64,000 nt of DNA. It comes from DATLGB01 sp963740765. Lineage in GTDB: Bacteria; Actinomycetota; Thermoleophilia; Solirubrobacterales; Solirubrobacteraceae. The notes beneath the pieces were generated by a model, which was not told the origin of the DNA, did no database searches, and saw only the letters and a program-made list of their open reading frames with translations. The translations under genes and the position numbers were made by a program. Location: positions 35,737 to 99,736 of the forward strand of contig CAVUFN010000021.1 of assembly GCA_963740765.1 (NCBI GenBank), in the 5' to 3' direction. Each line of letters begins with the position of its first letter. Within the stretch, counting starts at the first letter, position 1. Shown here piece after piece: positions 40,323 through 49,108 of this stretch.

Positions 40323-41408
40323 CTACGTGTCTGCGATGACGACGCCGCCGGGCGACGTGCGTAGCTCGCTCGTCGCGGCCCGGTAGGCGCGGTACTCGCG
40401 GGCCCCGATCTGGATCGTGGCCGCGGCGGGGATCGCCAGCAGCGCGCCGAGGACGCCGAACAGCGAGGAGCCGAACAGCACGGCGATGAGCACGACGATC
40501 GGCTGCACCTTGACGGTGTGGGACTGGATGCGCGGCTGGATGACCGTGTTCTCGATCTGCTGGTACACGACGGACCAGACCAGCCAGATGATCGTGGCGG
40601 TGGGGAAGTCGTTGAAGATCGTCACGAGGCCGACGAGCGCGGCGCCGACGGTCGCGCCCACGAGCGGGATCAGGTCGAGCAGGGCGATGATCAGCGCGAG
40701 CGCGGCCGCGTAGGGGACGCCGATCAGGGACAGGACGACGAACGCGGTGATGCCCGCGACCAGGGCCTGGCCGAGCGCGCCAGCCACGTAGCCGATGACG
40801 GCGGCGGAGATGTCGCGGGCGGCCCGCCAGAGGATCTCCTGCTCGGGTGGCGGCCGGCTGCGGATGGCCGCGTTGACCCACTGACCGCCGCTGCCGATCA
40901 TGAACGCGGCGAGGATCAGGATCGTGATCAGCGCGAACAGCGAGTTGACGATGCCGAGGCCGATGTCGGACAACACGCCGGCCGCGCCCCCGAGCTTGGA
41001 CGGCAGCTTCTCCGCCTGCTTCTGCAGCTTGTCGGTGATGTTGTAGTCCTCCTCGAGGCTGCGGAGGCGCTTGCTCTTCTGCACGTAGTCCTGGACGTCG
41101 TTGACGTAGGAGGGGACCTTGTCGATGAGCTTGTTGGTCTCCTTGACCAGCGGCGGCACGAGGATCGCGCCGAACAGGACCGGCACCGAGATGAGGCCGA
41201 CGAAGACGATCGCGATGGCCGCGCCGCGGCGCCTGACCCGGCGCTGCAGCATCCCCACAGGCCCCGACAGCGCCACCGCGATGAAGGCGGCGGTGACGAT
41301 CCAGGTGATGGGCTTGCGCAGCCGGTAGATCAAATACAGCGCGATCGCGCTGAGGACGACGATCGCGACGACGCGCAGGACCGTCTTCGTGGGGAGCGTG
41401 GCCTTCAA
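40323..41408 (-). CDS. AI-2E family transporter (PerM/YdiK-like)
   Basis: 361 residues, about eight TM helices. The family pattern is clear: RLRKPITWIVTAAFIAVALSGPVG, a long amphipathic insert (about 90-150), IGYVAGALGQALVAGITAFVVLSLIGVPYAAALALIIALLDLIPLVGATVGA and YQQIENTVIQPRIQSHTVKVQPIVVLIAVLFG. Known members export AI-2 or act as Na+/H+ antiporters; the substrate cannot be decided. The start overlaps the DegV stop by 4 bp, so the two are coupled. Confidence 0.87.
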   Translation of the reverse strand: MKATLPTKTVLRVVAIVVLSAIALYLIYRLRKPITWIVTAAFIAVALSGPVGMLQRRVRRRGAAIAIVFVGLISVPVLFGAILVPPLVKETNKLIDKVPSYVNDVQDYVQKSKRLRSLEEDYNITDKLQKQAEKLPSKLGGAAGVLSDIGLGIVNSLFALITILILAAFMIGSGGQWVNAAIRSRPPPEQEILWRAARDISAAVIGYVAGALGQALVAGITAFVVLSLIGVPYAAALALIIALLDLIPLVGATVGAALVGLVTIFNDFPTATIIWLVWSVVYQQIENTVIQPRIQSHTVKVQPIVVLIAVLFGSSLFGVLGALLAIPAAATIQIGAREYRAYRAATSELRTSPGGVVIADT

Positions 41409-42274
41409 GGCTCCAGCAGGGAAGACCGCACGCCGGTGACGCCGAGCAGCCCCGGCCCGACATGCGTGCCGATGACAGGCCCGACCTCGGACACGAACAT
41501 CGGCTCCGTGCCGTACAGGGTGCGCCCGTGTTCCACGAGCTCGGCAGCCCGCTCCGCGTCGCGGATGTGCTGGACGGCGAAGCGGTCGGCGCCCTCCTCG
41601 CGACGCTGCTCGAGGTACTCCTTCATGCGCGCGACGGCACGGCCGGCGGTGCGCACCCGCTCGACCGGCTCGATCTCCTTGCCCAGGGTGAGGATCGGCT
41701 TGATGCGCAGGGCGCTGCCCAGATAGGCCTGTGCCGAACCGATCCGCCCGCCGCGGCGCAGGAACTCGAGGGTGTCGACGGCGAACCAGATCTTGAGGTC
41801 CGCGCGCAGGGCCCGCGCCGCGTCGACAACCTCAGCCGCCGAGCCGCCGCTCGCCGCCTTCGACGATGCTGCGAGGGCGACCATCCCCATCCCGCCGCAG
41901 GCGGTCTCGGAGTCGTAGACCGCGATGCGGTCGGCGTCGGTCCCCTGCTCGACCAGCGTCGCGCGCGCCTGCTGGGCTGCGCCGACCGTGCCGGAGATCG
42001 CGCCCGACAGGTGGATCGACACGATGTCGTCCCCCGCCGCGAGGATCGGCTCGTAGACGGCGAGGAAGTCGCCCACGGAGGGCTGCGACGTGGTCGGCAG
42101 GTCCTTCGTCTCGCCCAGGTGCGCGTAGAAGGTGCCGAAGTCCGCCAGGCTGGACTCCTTGTCCGTGCCGCCGTTCCAGTTGACGTACAACGACACCAGC
42201 TCGATGCCCGCGCCGGCCGTGATCTCGGCCGGCAGGTAATGCGTGGTGTCGGTCACCACCCGGACGCGCGCCAT
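41405..42274 (-). CDS. DegV family fatty-acid-binding protein
   Basis: 289 residues. N-terminal RVVTDTTHYLPAEI, then TSQPSVGDF, SIHLSGAISGTVGAAQQA, VYDSETACGGMGMVALAA, DTLEFLRRGGRIGSAQAYLGSALRIKPIL and the C-terminal HVGPGLLGV are the DegV (FakB-like) motifs that hold a fatty-acid carboxylate. In Firmicutes FakB presents fatty acids to the kinase FakA; no FakA is in this window. It is in an operon with the AI-2E-type transporter. Confidence 0.88.
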   Translation of the reverse strand: MARVRVVTDTTHYLPAEITAGAGIELVSLYVNWNGGTDKESSLADFGTFYAHLGETKDLPTTSQPSVGDFLAVYEPILAAGDDIVSIHLSGAISGTVGAAQQARATLVEQGTDADRIAVYDSETACGGMGMVALAASSKAASGGSAAEVVDAARALRADLKIWFAVDTLEFLRRGGRIGSAQAYLGSALRIKPILTLGKEIEPVERVRTAGRAVARMKEYLEQRREEGADRFAVQHIRDAERAAELVEHGRTLYGTEPMFVSEVGPVIGTHVGPGLLGVTGVRSSLLEP

Positions 42275-42308
42275 GACGGGCCGGAGGCTATCCGCCCCGG
42301 CGGCGCCG

Positions 42309-42314
42309 TAGCCT
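42309..42314 (+). promoter_or_regulatory. -10 box of the thioredoxin-fold miniprotein gene
   Basis: TAGCCT, 6 nt, GTG 42321. Read on the other strand the neighbouring TAGCCT (about 10 nt before ATG 42274) may serve DegV. Confidence 0.5.
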
Positions 42315-42320
42315 CGTGGC

Positions 42321-42581
42321 GTGGCCGCCGGCCAGGCAACCCTCTATCGCTGCCGGACCAGGACGGACCGGCTGTGCCCGTGCGGCCGCGTGGCGCGCCA
42401 CCTGCGCCGCCACGAGGTCGCCTTCGAGGAGGTGCGCCTCGACCGTCACGACCGCACCGCCGTCGAGGACCTCACCGGTCAGCGCAAGCTGCCCGTGCTC
42501 GACATCCACGACGAGGCGATCGCCGACTCCAAGCGCATCGTCGAGCACCTGCACTGGCTCAGCGCGCACCGAGCCCTTTAG
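42321..42581 (+). CDS. Glutaredoxin/GST-N-terminal-like thioredoxin-fold protein
   Basis: 86 residues, GTG start. Beta-alpha-beta start TLYRCRTRTDRLCPCGRVARHLRRHEVAFEEVRLD, then KLPVLDIHDEAIADSKRIVEHL, where the cis-Pro (LPVL) and DSKRIVEHL correspond to the glutathione/thiol-binding G site of GST and glutaredoxin folds. The redox motif is CPCG instead of CPYC. It ends just 9 bp before the ABC ATPase gene. The thiol partner is unknown, since actinobacteria usually use mycothiol. Confidence 0.7.
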   Translation: MAAGQATLYRCRTRTDRLCPCGRVARHLRRHEVAFEEVRLDRHDRTAVEDLTGQRKLPVLDIHDEAIADSKRIVEHLHWLSAHRAL

Positions 42582-42584
42582 GTT
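42579..42584 (+). promoter_or_regulatory. -10 box of the second ABC exporter
   Basis: TAGGTT, then 6 nt, then GTG 42591; it overlaps the stop codon of the preceding gene. Confidence 0.5.
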
Positions 42585-42590
42585 GGGGCG

Positions 42591-43381
<791 letters not shown>

Positions 43382-43385
<4 letters not shown>

Positions 43386-44239
43386 TCGTCCTCGCCCGTT
43401 TCGCGATCCGCGAAGCACTGCGCAAGCGCGTCTTCACCGTCGTCGCTTGGCTCACCGGCGCGTTCCTGGTCCTCTATGCGCTCGGCGTCTGGCAGGCGTT
43501 CAAGATCTCCGACGACCTCGGCGGCGGCTTCAACGGCGTCGACTCGGACACGGTGGTCGGCGCGACGATGTTCGGCCTGGGGATCTTCGGGACGCTCTTC
43601 CTCGGCGTCGTCCTGGCCATCTTCCTCACCCTCGGCGCGATCCGCGGGGACGCCGAGCGCGGCCTGCTGCAACCGCTGCTCGTGCGGGGCGGGCGGGGGT
43701 GGGTCCAGCGGCGGACCGTCCTGCTGAGCCGCCTGCTCGCCGCCGGCGGGGTCAGCGCCGCCTACGTCGCCGCCGTCTACGTGATCGCGATGGTGATCAC
43801 GGGCGCCATCGGCGGCTTCTGGCCCAGCAACCCCGTCCTGCCCGCGCTCGAGCTCATGCTCGGCGTCATCGTCATCACCGCGCTCAGCCTGCTCGGATCG
43901 GTGAAGCTGGCGGCGACCGCCAACGGCATCGCGGTCTTCATGGCCTTCGGCGCCGGCCTGGTCGCCGGCCTGCTCGGGCAGATCGGCCACGCGTTCAACA
44001 GCAACACGCTCTCCGACGTCGCCGACGTCGCCAGCTACCTGCTCCCGTTCGAAGCGCTCTACCAGGCCGCCCTCGGCGAGCTGGTGGGCGGGACAACGGG
44101 CTTCAACCGCTTCGTGCTCCAGCTCGGCCCGCTCGGCGGCGAGCAGGACGCCGGGATCGGCCTCTGGCTGTGGACGCTGGCCTACCTCGGCGGAGTGACG
44201 GCGCTCGCGCTCGCCGCCTTCCGCCGAGCCGACCTCTAA
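43382..44239 (+). CDS. ABC transporter permease
   Basis: 285 residues, six TM helices: AIREALRKRVFTVVAWLTGAFLVLYALGVW, VVGATMFGLGIFGTLFLGVVLAIFLTLG, AAYVAAVYVIAMVITGAIGGFWP and later ones. DAERGLLQPLLVRGGRGWVQRR is the cytoplasmic coupling loop typical of ABC-2-type permeases (usually ExxxGtl.p.L..P.sR). ATG 43382 overlaps the ATPase stop. Substrate unknown. Its stop overlaps that of the convergent RTX gene. Confidence 0.85.
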
Positions 44240-46125
44240 CCCTTGACGCGCACCTTGCGCGTCTGCTTCGTCACCTGCCCGGTGGCGTTGGTGACCGTCA
44301 CGGCGAGCTTGAGCTTGATGCCCCTGCGTCGCTGCTTCTTGGTCCGCAGCTTGCGCTTGAGCGCCTTGCGGTAGCGGACCGCGACCTTGGTCTTGACCTT
44401 CCGCTTGCCGGAGCCGGACTTGAGCTTCCCTGTCCCGAGGGTCAGGTCGCCCGTCTTGGCGATCTTGGCCCCGGCGATGCTCAACTCGGCGGCGACGGTC
44501 GACGGCTGATCCGTCGTGACCTCGGTGGTGAGGGTGTAGGAGCGCAGGAACTTCTTGACCTTCATCGACCTCGCCCCGCCCACGGTGACCGTGGGGGGCG
44601 TCGGCAGCGCGCCGCCCTCGAGGCCGAGCGCCGTACCCGTCACGTTCTCGCAGTCGGTCAGCACGTCCGCCCGCCCGGGGTTGGACCCCGGCAGGTCGGC
44701 GCCGACCGAGTCGTTCCCGCGCCCGCAGAGGATCGTGTCGGTGCCCTGGTCGACCGCGTTGATGGTGTCGTCGCCAGTGCCGGCCTCGACGCGGTCCGGG
44801 CCGGCGCCGGGATCGATCTTGTCGTTGCCACCGCCGGTGATGATGGTGTTCGCGGCCGCGGAGCCGGTCACGGTGTCCGCCGCCTCGACGGGCGCGATCG
44901 AGAAGCCGCGCGCGATGGCCGACATCCGGCCCGTCCGACTCGTGATCACGTTCTCGACGTCGGAATGGACGTTGTCGCCCTCGTTGGCGCCGGTGACGCC
45001 GTCGTTGGCCTGGTCGTCGAGGGAGATCGTCACGGGCGCCAGCCGGGGCGCGGTGTCCGGCGGGATGTCACCCGGGAACACCTGCGTCTCGTAGCGAGCG
45101 CTCGAGAACGTGTCCGTTCCGGCTCCGCCGACCACGTCGTCCTTGCCACCGCCCGCGACGAGGTCGTCGTCCCCGTCGCCCCCGTCCAAGGTGTCGTTGC
45201 CCACCGGGTCCGGGGTCTCGCCGCCGGACTGGAAGGCCTCGCTCTGGTCGCCGTCGTTGAGGCTGTCGTCGCCGGCCAGGCCGCGGATCGTGTCGTTGCC
45301 CAGATCGCCGGAGAGGTAGTCGGACTCCGGCGAGCCGATGAGCGTGTCGTCGCCGCCCCGGCCGATGAAGCCGACGGCCCCGGGGCCGGCGACCAGGGTG
45401 TCGTTGCCGGCCGTGCCCTCGAGGGTCTCGACCTCCGACACGTTGTCGGTCCCGCCCTGCCCGTCCGCGTCGTTGGCCACGCCGTCGAGCGAGATCGAGA
45501 TCGGGGTGTCGCCGCTCGAATACCAGGCGTCGTCGGAGCTGAAGCGCTGGAAGCCGTCGGGGTCCTGGCCCGCGGGCACCGGCTTGGTGCCGCCGCGGTA
45601 GGTGTCGTCGCCCGGCTCGGCCACGAAGGTGTCCCGGAACGGGACGGAGCCGATGAAGGTGTCGTTGCCCGGTCCGCCCGTGATCTGTTCCCCGATCAGC
45701 GCCCCACCGGGCCCTGCGGCGAGCGTGTCGTCGCCCTCGCCGCCGTCGATCCTGATCGACGGGTTCGCGCCGTCGTAGTAGTAGGTGGCGCCGTTGATCG
45801 TCACCGAGTCGGCGCCGTCGCCCGCGTTGACGATGATCCCGTTGACGTCGTCGGCGGCATCGCAGAACAGCGTCTTGCCGCCGTCCTGGCTCGCGCAGGG
45901 GGAGGTGCCGACGGGGATCGTCCCGACCCCGGCCGTCGCCGTGTACTCCCAGTCGCCGCCGTCGCTGTTGTACGCGGCGGTGATCGTGAACGCCTCGCCT
46001 TCGGCCCCGTTGTCGAGCGTCACCACGTGATCGCCCCCGTTGTAGGACGTCGTCGTGGCGGCGCTCGCGGCAGGGGCGAGGGCGAGCAGGAAGCCGACCG
46101 TGACGACGGCGATGCGAGTGTTCAT
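44236..46125 (-). CDS. Secreted RTX-type (hemolysin-like calcium-binding) repeat protein
   Basis: 629 residues, signal peptide (RIAVVTVGFLLALAPAASA). The middle has degenerate GGxGxDxL-type nonapeptides: GGEGDDTLAAG, GRGGDDTLIGSPESDYLSGDLGNDTIRGLAGDDSL, GGDGDDDLVAGGGKDDVVGGAGTDTF, GGGNDKIDPGAGPDRVEAGTGDDTI. The C-terminal ~100 residues are a Lys/Arg-rich beta-sandwich-like module (KTGDLTLGTGKLKSGSGKRK, KQRRRGIKLKLAVTVTNATG). Calcium-dependent folding outside the cell is expected. It has a paralogue immediately upstream with the same design; its AAGGGG ribosome site is made by the last codons of that gene. Confidence 0.85.
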   Translation of the reverse strand: MNTRIAVVTVGFLLALAPAASAATTTSYNGGDHVVTLDNGAEGEAFTITAAYNSDGGDWEYTATAGVGTIPVGTSPCASQDGGKTLFCDAADDVNGIIVNAGDGADSVTINGATYYYDGANPSIRIDGGEGDDTLAAGPGGALIGEQITGGPGNDTFIGSVPFRDTFVAEPGDDTYRGGTKPVPAGQDPDGFQRFSSDDAWYSSGDTPISISLDGVANDADGQGGTDNVSEVETLEGTAGNDTLVAGPGAVGFIGRGGDDTLIGSPESDYLSGDLGNDTIRGLAGDDSLNDGDQSEAFQSGGETPDPVGNDTLDGGDGDDDLVAGGGKDDVVGGAGTDTFSSARYETQVFPGDIPPDTAPRLAPVTISLDDQANDGVTGANEGDNVHSDVENVITSRTGRMSAIARGFSIAPVEAADTVTGSAAANTIITGGGNDKIDPGAGPDRVEAGTGDDTINAVDQGTDTILCGRGNDSVGADLPGSNPGRADVLTDCENVTGTALGLEGGALPTPPTVTVGGARSMKVKKFLRSYTLTTEVTTDQPSTVAAELSIAGAKIAKTGDLTLGTGKLKSGSGKRKVKTKVAVRYRKALKRKLRTKKQRRRGIKLKLAVTVTNATGQVTKQTRKVRVKG

Positions 46126-46130
46126 CTTGA

Positions 46131-48089
46131 CTACCCCTTGATCTTGATCGTGCGGCGCCTCGCGGCGGTCTGGCCCGAGGCGTTCTTCACCGTGATGACG
46201 GCCGAGAGCTTGATGCCCTTACGGCGTTGCTTCCTGGTGCGCAGCTTGCGCTTGAGCTTCTTGCGGAACTTCTTGGCGACCTTGAGCTTGAGCGTGCGCT
46301 TGCCGGTGCCGGAGGCGAGCTTGCCCGATCCGACGGAGAGGGCGCCGACCTTGCTGATCCTGGCCTGGGTGGTGGTCAGCTCGCCGGCGACCGTCGCCGG
46401 CTGGTCGGTGGTGACGGCGACGCGGACGGTGTACTTCTTCAGGAACGTCTTGGACTTGATCGTCGACGCGCCGCCGAGCGTGAGCTTCGGCACGTCCGGC
46501 AGGGTCGGCAGGACGCCGCCCTCCAGGCCGAGCGGTGTGCCCGTGACGTTCTCGCAGTCGGTCAGGACGTCGGCGCGCGCGGCGTTGGTGCCCGGGAGGT
46601 CCGCGCCGACGTTGTCCGCGCCCAGGCCGCAGCGGATGATGTCGGTGACCTTGTCGATGGCGTTGACCTGGTCGTCGCCGGCGCCGGCGTCGACCACGTC
46701 GGCCCCGCCCTTGCCGTCGATGGAGTCGTTGCCTCTCCCGGTTTCGATCACGTTCGCGGCGTCGGAGCCCACGATCGTGTCCGCGGCCTGGCTCGAGTAC
46801 TCGCCCGAGTAGTCCAGGCGTGTGCCGCGCACCCGCGCCGTGCGCCGGACCACGCTGCCGTAGGACGTCGCGGTGGTGTCGATGTTCTCGACGTCCGAGT
46901 GCAGGTTGTCGCCCTCGCCGGCCGCGCCGTCGTTGGGCTGGTCGTCGAGGGACAGCGACACCGGCAGCCACTTGGTCGTGGGCTCCTCCGTCGGCTCCGC
47001 CGCGAACACCTGCGTCTCGATCCGGGAGAAGAACGCGGTGTCGGTGCCCCCGCCCCCCGAGACGCCGTCAGCGCCCGCGCCGTACACCAGGGTGTCGTCC
47101 CCGTCGCCACCCTCGAGGGTGTCGTTGCCGACCGGCAGGGGGTCCTGCGAGGCGAGGCGTGCCACCCGGTCGTAGTCGCCGTCGTAGAGATGATCGCTGC
47201 CGCCCCCACCACGGAGGGTGTCGCTGCCGGGGTCCCCGTAGAGGTAGTCATCCGCCGGGCCGCCGGTCAGCGTGTCGTCACCCTCGTTGCCCGACAGCGC
47301 CGCGCCGTAGGCGCCGGCAGTCAGGACGTCGTTGCCGCTGGTGCCGGTCAGGGCCTCGATGTTCAGCAGGTTGTCCGTGCCGCCCATGCCGTCGGCGTCG
47401 TTGGCCACGTCGTCGAGGGAGAGGTTGACCGGCGGGTCGGCCAGCCGCTTCCTGCGCAGCGCCAGGACCGAGCTGCCGGCACTGAAGTTGTCCTCGCTCC
47501 GGAGGAGCTGGTAGGTGGCCGGGTCGTGGCCGGGGGCGACGGGCGCCGTGCCGCCGTCGTATGTGTCGTTCCCCGGCTCGGGGAAGAACGTCTCCGAGAC
47601 CCCGTCGCTGCCGTTGAAGGTGTCGTCGTCCGCGCCGCCGTCGACGTTGGGCATGCCCAGCGAGCTGCCCGGGCCCGCTGTGAAGGTGTCGTTGCCCGCG
47701 TCACCGGCCATCTCCACGGTCGGGGAGTAGTACGTGTAGTTGGTGGACCCGCTGATCGTGAACGAGTCGTTCCCGGCGGCGCCCAGGATCGCGATGCGAT
47801 TGACGTCCGCCGCCGTGCAGGTCAGCGACTTCCCGGCGTCGGACTGCACGCAGTTGCTTCCTGCCGGCGCCGGCACCGGGATGCCGGCGTTCGTCGCCGT
47901 CACCTTGACGGTGTAGGGGTAGGTGTCGTCGTCGTAGAAGACCGCGAACGACTCGCCGTCGGCGTCGTTGGTCAGCGTGACCACCTTGTCCGCCGAGTCC
48001 CATGCGGCCGTGGTCGCCGCGCTCGCGGCGGGCGCGAGGGCGAGCAGGCAGACGAGGGTGGGGACGAGCAACCGGGCCGGGGCAGTCAT
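46131..48089 (-). CDS. Secreted RTX-type repeat protein, paralogue of the downstream gene
   Basis: 652 residues, signal peptide (LLVPTLVCLLALAPAASA). The layout matches its neighbour: N-terminal W/SADKVVTLTNDADGESFAV domain, RTX nonapeptides (GNEGDDTLTGGPADDYLYGDPGSDTLRGGGGSDHLYDG, GGDGDDTLVYGAGADGVSGGGGTDT, GRGNDSIDGKGGADVVDAGAGDDQV), the shared LTDCENVTGTPLGLEGG segment and a basic C-terminal module. The tandem arrangement, with 5 bp between genes, points to duplication and cotranscription. Probably an extracellular calcium-binding structural or adhesive protein. Confidence 0.85.
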   Translation of the reverse strand: MTAPARLLVPTLVCLLALAPAASAATTAAWDSADKVVTLTNDADGESFAVFYDDDTYPYTVKVTATNAGIPVPAPAGSNCVQSDAGKSLTCTAADVNRIAILGAAGNDSFTISGSTNYTYYSPTVEMAGDAGNDTFTAGPGSSLGMPNVDGGADDDTFNGSDGVSETFFPEPGNDTYDGGTAPVAPGHDPATYQLLRSEDNFSAGSSVLALRRKRLADPPVNLSLDDVANDADGMGGTDNLLNIEALTGTSGNDVLTAGAYGAALSGNEGDDTLTGGPADDYLYGDPGSDTLRGGGGSDHLYDGDYDRVARLASQDPLPVGNDTLEGGDGDDTLVYGAGADGVSGGGGTDTAFFSRIETQVFAAEPTEEPTTKWLPVSLSLDDQPNDGAAGEGDNLHSDVENIDTTATSYGSVVRRTARVRGTRLDYSGEYSSQAADTIVGSDAANVIETGRGNDSIDGKGGADVVDAGAGDDQVNAIDKVTDIIRCGLGADNVGADLPGTNAARADVLTDCENVTGTPLGLEGGVLPTLPDVPKLTLGGASTIKSKTFLKKYTVRVAVTTDQPATVAGELTTTQARISKVGALSVGSGKLASGTGKRTLKLKVAKKFRKKLKRKLRTRKQRRKGIKLSAVITVKNASGQTAARRRTIKIKG

Positions 48090-48123
48090 GCCCCGGACTC
48101 TGCCACGTCCCCCGGATCGTCGT

Positions 48124-48501
48124 CTAGAGCCGGTTCTCGATGGAGAGCGGCGCCTGCGGCTCGCCCGCCTCGGCGGCGGCGGGCTGGGCCACGCCGAGCT
48201 CCTCGGCCAGCTCGCCCGTCTCGAACATCTCGGTGATGATGTCGCAGCCGCCGATCAGCTCGCCCTTGTGGAAGAGCTGCGGGATCGTCGGCCAGTTGGA
48301 GATCCCGCTCAGCTCCTGGCGGATGCGCGGGTCGGGCAGGATGTCGACGGCGGCGTACGGGGTGCCGAGCGTGTCGAGGACCTGCACGGTGCGCGCGGAG
48401 AAGCCGCAGCGCGGGGCGTCCGGCGTCCCCTTCATGAAGAGGATCGTCTCGTTGTCGGCGATCGCCGTCTCGATGGCGTCGCGGATCGGGCTGTCGCTCA
48501 C
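48124..48501 (-). CDS. grxD: Monothiol CGFS glutaredoxin (Grx4/GrxD)
   Basis: 125 residues. The single redox cysteine is Cys32 in RCGFSARTVQVL; FMKGTPDAP before it, SNWPTIPQLF and GELIGGCDIITEMFETGEL after it are the class II monothiol glutaredoxin signature. These proteins carry [2Fe-2S] clusters and pair with BolA; the BolA gene is directly upstream with a 4-bp overlap. The last ~20 residues (QPAAAEAGEPQAPLSIENRL) are a tail beyond the usual ~105. The cluster faces erpA. Confidence 0.93.
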   Translation of the reverse strand: MSDSPIRDAIETAIADNETILFMKGTPDAPRCGFSARTVQVLDTLGTPYAAVDILPDPRIRQELSGISNWPTIPQLFHKGELIGGCDIITEMFETGELAEELGVAQPAAAEAGEPQAPLSIENRL

Positions 48502-48719
48502 TGGGGCACCTCGGTCTTCAGGGAAAGGGCGTGGATGCGGTCGCCGAGCTCGCCGGCGAAGATCTGGTTGACGAGCTGGTGCTGCTGGATGCGGCTGAGG
48601 CCGGCGAACGCGGTGGAGACGATCTCCGCACGGAAGTGCTGCCCGTCGCCGGTCACCTCGGCGCGGGCGTTCTCGAGGCCCGCCTCGATGCGTTCGCGGA
48701 TCTCATCCGTGGAAACCAT
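48498..48719 (-). CDS. BolA family protein
   Basis: 73 residues from ATG 48719; TTG 48725 would add two. TDEIRERIEAGLENARAEVTGDGQHFRAEIVSTAFAGLSRIQQHQLV is the BolA class II KH-like fold with the conserved H-F-x-x-x-I-V-S-x-x-F-x-G-x-x-x-x-x-x-H-Q pattern. It forms cluster-bridged heterodimers with CGFS glutaredoxins in other organisms. TATCGT, inside a palindrome, lies 8 nt upstream. It is translationally coupled (ATGA) to grxD. Confidence 0.9.
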   Translation of the reverse strand: MVSTDEIRERIEAGLENARAEVTGDGQHFRAEIVSTAFAGLSRIQQHQLVNQIFAGELGDRIHALSLKTEVPQ

Positions 48720-48729
48720 CCACAACGAC

Positions 48730-48745
48730 GATAGCGAGCGCTATC
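48730..48745. promoter_or_regulatory. symmetric operator-like palindrome over divergent bolA/erpA promoters
   Basis: Arms GATAGCG (48730-48736) and CGCTATC (48739-48745), perfectly complementary around AG. The right arm contains the plus-strand -10 box TATCCT of erpA and the left arm, on the minus strand, the TATCGT box of bolA. A dimeric regulator here would cover both -10 elements, so it could control both Fe-S genes at once. Confidence 0.6.
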
Positions 48746-48747
48746 CT
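48742..48747 (+). promoter_or_regulatory. -10 box of erpA
   Basis: TATCCT, followed by 7 nt and GTG 48755; it overlaps the palindrome arm. Confidence 0.5.
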
Positions 48748-48754
48748 TTTTGAA

Positions 48755-49108
48755 GTGATCACGTTCACCGACAAGGGCGCAGAGAAGGTCCGCGAGTTCC
48801 TCGCCACCCAGGGAGCCGATCTCGAGACCGCGGGACTCCGCGTCGGCGTGCGCGGTGGGGGCTGTAGCGGCTTCCAGTACGCCCTCGCCTTCGACAACCA
48901 GCGCGACGACGACGAGGTCTTCGACGACCACGATCTGAAGATCCTCGTCGACCGTCCCTCGCTGGCCTACGTGCGCGGCGCCGTCGTCGACTACGTGGAG
49001 GGCCTGCAGGGCGCGGGCTTCAAGGTCGAGAACCCGAACATCGTCGCCGCGTGCGGATGCGGATCGTCGTTCCGCGTCGCGGACGAAGAAGAAGTCTCGG
49101 CGGTCTAG
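48755..49108 (+). CDS. erpA: A-type Fe-S carrier (ErpA/IscA/HesB family)
   Basis: 117 residues, GTG start. The three cluster cysteines are Cys37 (GGGCSGFQYALAFD) and Cys100/Cys102 (AACGCGSSF). It takes a [2Fe-2S] or [4Fe-4S] cluster from a scaffold and delivers it to apoproteins. It faces bolA-grxD across 35 bp with a common palindrome, forming a coherent Fe-S trafficking cluster. The last 58 bp also encode the start of the next gene in another frame. Confidence 0.92.
   Translation: MITFTDKGAEKVREFLATQGADLETAGLRVGVRGGGCSGFQYALAFDNQRDDDEVFDDHDLKILVDRPSLAYVRGAVVDYVEGLQGAGFKVENPNIVAACGCGSSFRVADEEEVSAV

Noticed and set aside
42321..42581. full-length glutathione S-transferase
   Set aside because: Only the thioredoxin-like N-terminal domain is encoded; there is no helical C-terminal GST domain downstream, where an ABC ATPase gene follows at once.
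48755..49108. NifU or SufA scaffold operon (suf/isc)
   Set aside because: No cysteine desulfurase, SufBCD or IscU genes are in the flanks; only the carrier, BolA and glutaredoxin are present.
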